A stretch of DNA of 57,895 nucleotides from Betaproteobacteria bacterium. GTDB lineage: Bacteria; Pseudomonadota; Gammaproteobacteria; Burkholderiales; SG8-41. This document shows positions 54,548 to 57,895 of this stretch, piece by piece. The notes beneath the pieces were generated by a model. That model had not been told where the DNA came from. It saw only the letters and a program-made list of their open reading frames with translations, and searched no databases. Positions within the stretch are counted from its first letter, which is position 1, and every line of letters starts with the position of its first letter. Made by a program: the position numbers and the translations under genes. The stretch covers positions 1-57,895 of the forward strand of contig RPOR01000008.1 of the NCBI GenBank assembly GCA_003820645.1, read 5' to 3'.

Positions 54548-55228
54548 TCAGTACAAGGTTGCTGCGTAGTTGGACTGCCGCGCGGTGTTGCGCGCCCGCA
54601 GGACAGCGGACAACCGCGTGATCCCGCCGACCCGCACATCGACATAACCCGGGACGCGCTCCGCCTGCGAAATCCAGACCGTCTTCATCCCGAGTTTCTT
54701 TGCGGTGCGCAGGTTCTCGAGCGAATCTTCGACCATGATACAGCGTCGCGGCCGCAGATGATGCGTGCGGCACAGCCGTAGAAAACCGTAGACATCGGGT
54801 TTCGGCCGGAAACGCACGCTTTCGATGGCGAACACCGCATCGAAAAGGTCTGCGATACCGAGCACGCGGAGCACCGCCCGCGCGTAATGCACCGGTGCGT
54901 TGGAAAACACAAATTTCCGCCCCGGGAGGCGACGCAGCGCGTGGCGCAGCAGCGGTTCGCCGACCACCATCCGCCGCAGGTCCGGAAACTGGTGGGTATG
55001 CCAGAGAAAGTGCCGGGGATCGGTGCCGTGGTGGCGCATCAGACCGAGCAGTGTTGCGCCGTAGCGTTGCCAGTAATGGCGCCGCAGTTCGCCGGCCGCC
55101 GCCGCGTCAAGGTGCAGGTGCTGCTGCAGGTAGTCGGTCATCGCGCGGCTGATATGCGGAAAAATATGCGGCGTCGCATTGTGCAGCGTATTGTCGAGAT
55201 CAAAGATCCACGCGAAGCCGGTTGTCAT
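54548..55228 (-). CDS. HAD-family pyrimidine 5'-nucleotidase
   Basis: A 226-residue HAD phosphatase of the SDT1/pyrimidine nucleotidase group. Motif I is FDLDNTLHNA near the N-terminus, motif II includes FVFSNAP, and motif IV lies in MVEDSLENLRTAKKLGMKTVWI. It dephosphorylates pyrimidine or related nucleoside monophosphates. It lies between argB and slmA (gaps 20 and 7 bp), an order recurrent in betaproteobacteria. Confidence 0.9.
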   Translation of the reverse strand: MTTGFAWIFDLDNTLHNATPHIFPHISRAMTDYLQQHLHLDAAAAGELRRHYWQRYGATLLGLMRHHGTDPRHFLWHTHQFPDLRRMVVGEPLLRHALRRLPGRKFVFSNAPVHYARAVLRVLGIADLFDAVFAIESVRFRPKPDVYGFLRLCRTHHLRPRRCIMVEDSLENLRTAKKLGMKTVWISQAERVPGYVDVRVGGITRLSAVLRARNTARQSNYAATLY

Positions 55229-55248
55229 GACAGATGCCGGCCCCGCGG

Positions 55249-56148
<900 letters not shown>

Positions 56149-56249
56149 TTAAGGAGTGGAAATCGGCAGCGAACGAGTCAGGCCGGAATCAGAGAAAAAT
56201 ACTCAGAAAAGTCGGCGTAAATGTGAGGATTCACTTATTCTACCTGACG

Positions 56250-56286
56250 AAAAAAAAAGCGACAGGTCTTTTGACCTGCCGCTTTT
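56250..56286 (-). terminator. Intrinsic terminator after hsp20
   Basis: A 14-bp stem with one mismatch (AAAAGCGGCAGGTC-type arms, loop AAAA on the minus strand) is followed by eight Ts on the minus strand. It lies 42 bp past the hsp20 stop and ends that transcript before argB. It should also weakly work on the plus strand. Confidence 0.88.
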
Positions 56287-56327
56287 CCGTTACCTGTGCA
56301 GCGACCTGCCACCGCTGCGGGATTAAC

Positions 56328-56756
56328 TCAGTTGATCGACAGCCGCTTGGCGTTTGCCACAGCTTTCTTCGGCAACGTCAGTTCCAGCACACCGTCGGCG
56401 TACTTGGCGACAGCTTTCTCATCGTCCACTGCCTGGCCCAGCGTAAATGCGCGATAAACCTTGCCGTAGTAACGCTCGGCGCGCAGCACCCGTTCGCCTT
56501 CCTTCACATCGCGTTCCTTGCGGGTTTCGGCGCTGATCGCAACCTGTTCCCCGTCAATGGTGACATGAATGTCCTCTTTTTTGACTCCGGGAATTTCGGC
56601 ATGCACCGTGTACGAACGCTCGTCTTCAGTAACGTCGACACGGATGGCTTGCGCCGGCTGTGGGGCGCCTTCAAACGCCATCGGACGCACGAAAAAGCCG
56701 CGCAGCAGTTCATCGAATGAATCGTCAAACGGGGTGAAGCGGGTAAGATTGGCCAT
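56328..56756 (-). CDS. Small heat-shock protein Hsp20 (alpha-crystallin family)
   Basis: A 142-residue small heat-shock protein with the alpha-crystallin domain (about 37-130), including the AEIPGVKKEDIHVTIDG, the RAERYYGKVYRAFTL and the DGVLELTLPKK segments. It holds unfolding proteins for refolding. It has a sigma-32-type promoter (56803-56830) and its own terminator, so it is a single-gene heat-shock unit; rpoH is at 23240. Confidence 0.94.
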   Translation of the reverse strand: MANLTRFTPFDDSFDELLRGFFVRPMAFEGAPQPAQAIRVDVTEDERSYTVHAEIPGVKKEDIHVTIDGEQVAISAETRKERDVKEGERVLRAERYYGKVYRAFTLGQAVDDEKAVAKYADGVLELTLPKKAVANAKRLSIN

Positions 56757-56802
56757 GATTGTGCTCCTTGGATAAGTGTGGCGCCTTGCGCCGTTGTAGC
56801 GA

Positions 56803-56830
56803 ATATGGGTGTCCCGGGCACCTTTTCAAG
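56803..56830 (-). promoter_or_regulatory. Sigma-32 promoter of hsp20
   Basis: On the minus strand CTTGAAA (-35), a 13-bp spacer and ACCCATAT (-10) match the sigma-32 consensus CTTGAAA and CCCCATnT closely. It lies about 47 bp upstream of the hsp20 ATG. Confidence 0.82.
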
Positions 56831-56870
56831 AGCCTCCCGCGCGGCGCGGCTCGGCGCCGGCAGAAACTCA

Positions 56871-56890
56871 TTAACTCGTTGTTTTTAAAT
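56871..56890 (+). repeat. AT-rich boundary repeat, copy 5
   Basis: TTAACTCGTTGTTTTTAAAT fits the shared motif WTAACTNRTTGTTTTTAWW with one weak position near the end. It lies 15 bp before the ECF sigma ATG and 40 bp upstream of the hsp20 -35 box. Confidence 0.55.
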
Positions 56891-56905
56891 ATTTTTTAAT
56901 CTTAT

Positions 56906-57481
56906 ATGGAGCCCAAGGCGCCCGGCGCGGACCACGCTGCGATCGAGCGCGAACGCGGCTACCTGTTGCGTTACGCGCGGCTGCAATTGCGCGATCCGGC
57001 GGCCGAAGACGCCGTTCAGGAAACGCTGCTCGCCGCGATCGAAGGGGCCGCACGCTTCTCCGGCAAGTCGTCCCTGCGCACCTGGCTCACCGGCATCCTC
57101 AAACACAAGATCATCGATCATCTGCGCCGCAACAGCCGTGAGCAGCCCCTGAGTAGCGGCGACGACGCCGCAGAGGCCGATGCGGTCGATGCGCTGTTTG
57201 CCGGGGACGGACATTGGCGGGATTTTTCTGCAGATTGGGGCAACCCCGACGCCGCCCTCGAAAACCGCCGCTTCTGGGCGGCACTGGAACTGTGCGTGCA
57301 GCGCCTGCCGGCGCGCACCGCGCGCGTATTCATGATGCGCGAAGTCATGGAGATGCCGAACGAGGAAATCTGTAAGGCGCTGGATATCACCGCGACAAAC
57401 TGCTGGGTTCTGCTGCATCGTGCCCGCCTGACACTGCGCGAATGCCTCGAACTGCAGTGGTTCGGGAAGCCCGAAAAATGA
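56906..57481 (+). CDS. ECF-type RNA polymerase sigma factor
   Basis: A 191-residue extracytoplasmic-function sigma factor. Region 2 spans about 15-75 with DAVQETLLAAIEG and SLRTWLTGILKHKIIDHLRR, and region 4 (about 120-175) carries PARTARVFMMREVMEMPNEEIC. No ribosome site precedes the ATG at 56906; an AT-rich repeat does. It overlaps a zinc anti-sigma gene, so its activity is probably held by that protein; target genes are unknown. Confidence 0.88.
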   Translation: MEPKAPGADHAAIERERGYLLRYARLQLRDPAAEDAVQETLLAAIEGAARFSGKSSLRTWLTGILKHKIIDHLRRNSREQPLSSGDDAAEADAVDALFAGDGHWRDFSADWGNPDAALENRRFWAALELCVQRLPARTARVFMMREVMEMPNEEICKALDITATNCWVLLHRARLTLRECLELQWFGKPEK

Positions 57482-57657
57482 TTCCGACCTGCAAAGAAAC
57501 TTCGGTCCTGCTGTCGCAGGGCCAGGACCGGCGGTTGAAGCCGTCCGAAAGCCTGCGCCTGCGCCTGCATCTGCTGATCTGCCGCCGCTGCCGCAGTTTC
57601 AGTCAACAATTGGAGTTCCTCCGCGCGGCGGTACGCCGCTATCGCGACCACGGCTGA
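57478..57657 (+). CDS. Short zinc-finger anti-sigma factor (zf-HC2 type)
   Basis: A 59-residue cytoplasmic protein with an HxxxCxxC zinc motif (His31, Cys35, Cys38; Cys5 is a possible fourth ligand), the anti-sigma domain fold, and a basic C-terminus without a transmembrane helix. The start overlaps the sigma factor stop (ATGA). It presumably holds the ECF sigma factor in the cytoplasm until a redox or metal signal releases it, a mode inferred from similar ZAS proteins. Confidence 0.82.
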   Translation: MIPTCKETSVLLSQGQDRRLKPSESLRLRLHLLICRRCRSFSQQLEFLRAAVRRYRDHG

Positions 57658-57734
57658 CGCTGCACGGAGCCCGAACCATGCCGCCGTGTCTCCTGCCCTG
57701 TGTGCTGTTGTCGTGGCGCGTCACGGCACGCGGT

Positions 57735-57740
57735 TATAAT
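57735..57740 (+). promoter_or_regulatory. Possible -10 box upstream of the carboxypeptidase gene
   Basis: TATAAT is a perfect -10 hexamer 16 bp before the ATG, but no convincing -35 lies at the proper distance (TTGTCG is 21 bp upstream). It may be an activator- or ECF-dependent promoter, or coincidental. Confidence 0.35.
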
Positions 57741-57756
57741 CAAGCCTTTTCCGCAA

Positions 57757-57895
57757 ATGAAACGTTTAATTCCCGTCGTACTCGGTTGCTTTCTGTCCCT
57801 GCCCGCCTGGGCACAGCTCCCCGCACCGGCCGCCCCGGCAGTGGAAGCCAGGGCGTGGCTGCTGCTCGATGTCAACAGCGGGCAAGTGCTCGCCA
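57757..57895 (+). CDS. D-alanyl-D-alanine carboxypeptidase, N-terminal fragment
   Basis: 46 codons reach the right edge. The sequence begins with a signal peptide (MKRLIPVVLGCFLSLPAWAQ) and continues with the LLLDVNSGQVLA stretch that precedes the SxxK active-site motif in PBP5/6-type enzymes (DacA/DacC). The catalytic part lies outside. The gene follows the ECF sigma/anti-sigma pair by about 100 bp, on the same strand. Confidence 0.8.
   Translation, partial: MKRLIPVVLGCFLSLPAWAQLPAPAAPAVEARAWLLLDVNSGQVLA

Overview
The window is about 58 kb of GC-rich bacterial chromosome carrying almost only conserved core genes. The gene sets and their order point to a free-living aerobic betaproteobacterium: lolB-ispE-tRNA(Gln)-prs-rplY-pth-ychF; ctaC-ctaD-ctaG-ctaE with SURF1, ctaA, ctaB and SCO1 leading to rpoH; ftsY-ftsE-ftsX opposite two M16 peptidases with rsmD and coaD; bioB-F-H-C-D; secB-grxC-rhodanese; gpmI-envC-ctpA-moeB; argB-nucleotidase-slmA. 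I infer a Rhodocyclales/Nitrosomonadales-like lineage, but order-level placement is not proven from sequence alone. There are no insertion sequences, phage genes, CRISPR arrays or rRNA genes; one tRNA gene, tRNA-Gln(UUG), is present.

Layout. 1-4.1 kb: the start of ruvC, yebC, a HerA/YjgR-like ATPase, a DMT exporter and an ankyrin lipoprotein. 4.2-11.4 kb: a long leftward block covering translation quality control, PRPP synthesis, isoprenoid synthesis and outer-membrane lipoprotein insertion. 11.5-16.3 kb: a rightward Gld-type ABC exporter set (ATPase, permease, GldG-like protein, DUF4340 protein) followed by mutM. 16.3-20.4 kb: leftward ferredoxin, coaD, rsmD and two M16 peptidases. 20.6-24.1 kb: ftsY-ftsE-ftsX and rpoH. 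24.1-33.4 kb: a complete leftward aa3-type cytochrome c oxidase locus with nearly all its assembly factors and three very small membrane proteins. 33.5-38.1 kb: the biotin operon (no bioA). 38.1 kb: comF. 39-44.2 kb: a compact archaic (Csu-like) chaperone-usher pilus operon that separates comF from trmL. 44.7-48.5 kb: trmL, gpsA, an SH3 protein, secB, grxC, a membrane rhodanese and an ArsR-family regulator. 48.6-53.6 kb: gpmI, an EnvC-like protein, ctpA and a MoeB/ThiF enzyme. 53.6-56.8 kb: a hypothetical gene, slmA, a nucleotidase, argB and hsp20. 56.9-57.9 kb: an ECF sigma factor with a zinc anti-sigma protein and the start of a D,D-carboxypeptidase gene.

Three regulatory signals stand out. 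(1) rpoH has a CIRCE-like inverted repeat embedded in its putative promoter, suggesting HrcA control of the heat-shock sigma factor; hsp20, 33 kb away, has a good sigma-32 promoter. (2) The ArsR-family regulator has two cysteines 66 residues apart, as in the persulfide sensors BigR and SqrR. It sits beside a rhodanese and glutaredoxin and has an AT-rich inverted repeat over its own -10 box. (3) A roughly 19-bp AT-rich motif, WTAACTNRTTGTTTTTAWW, occurs five times, always at gene boundaries (upstream of pth, mutM, rpoH, bioB/comF and hsp20/ECF sigma). I cannot assign it to a known element and consider it the best candidate for something undescribed here.
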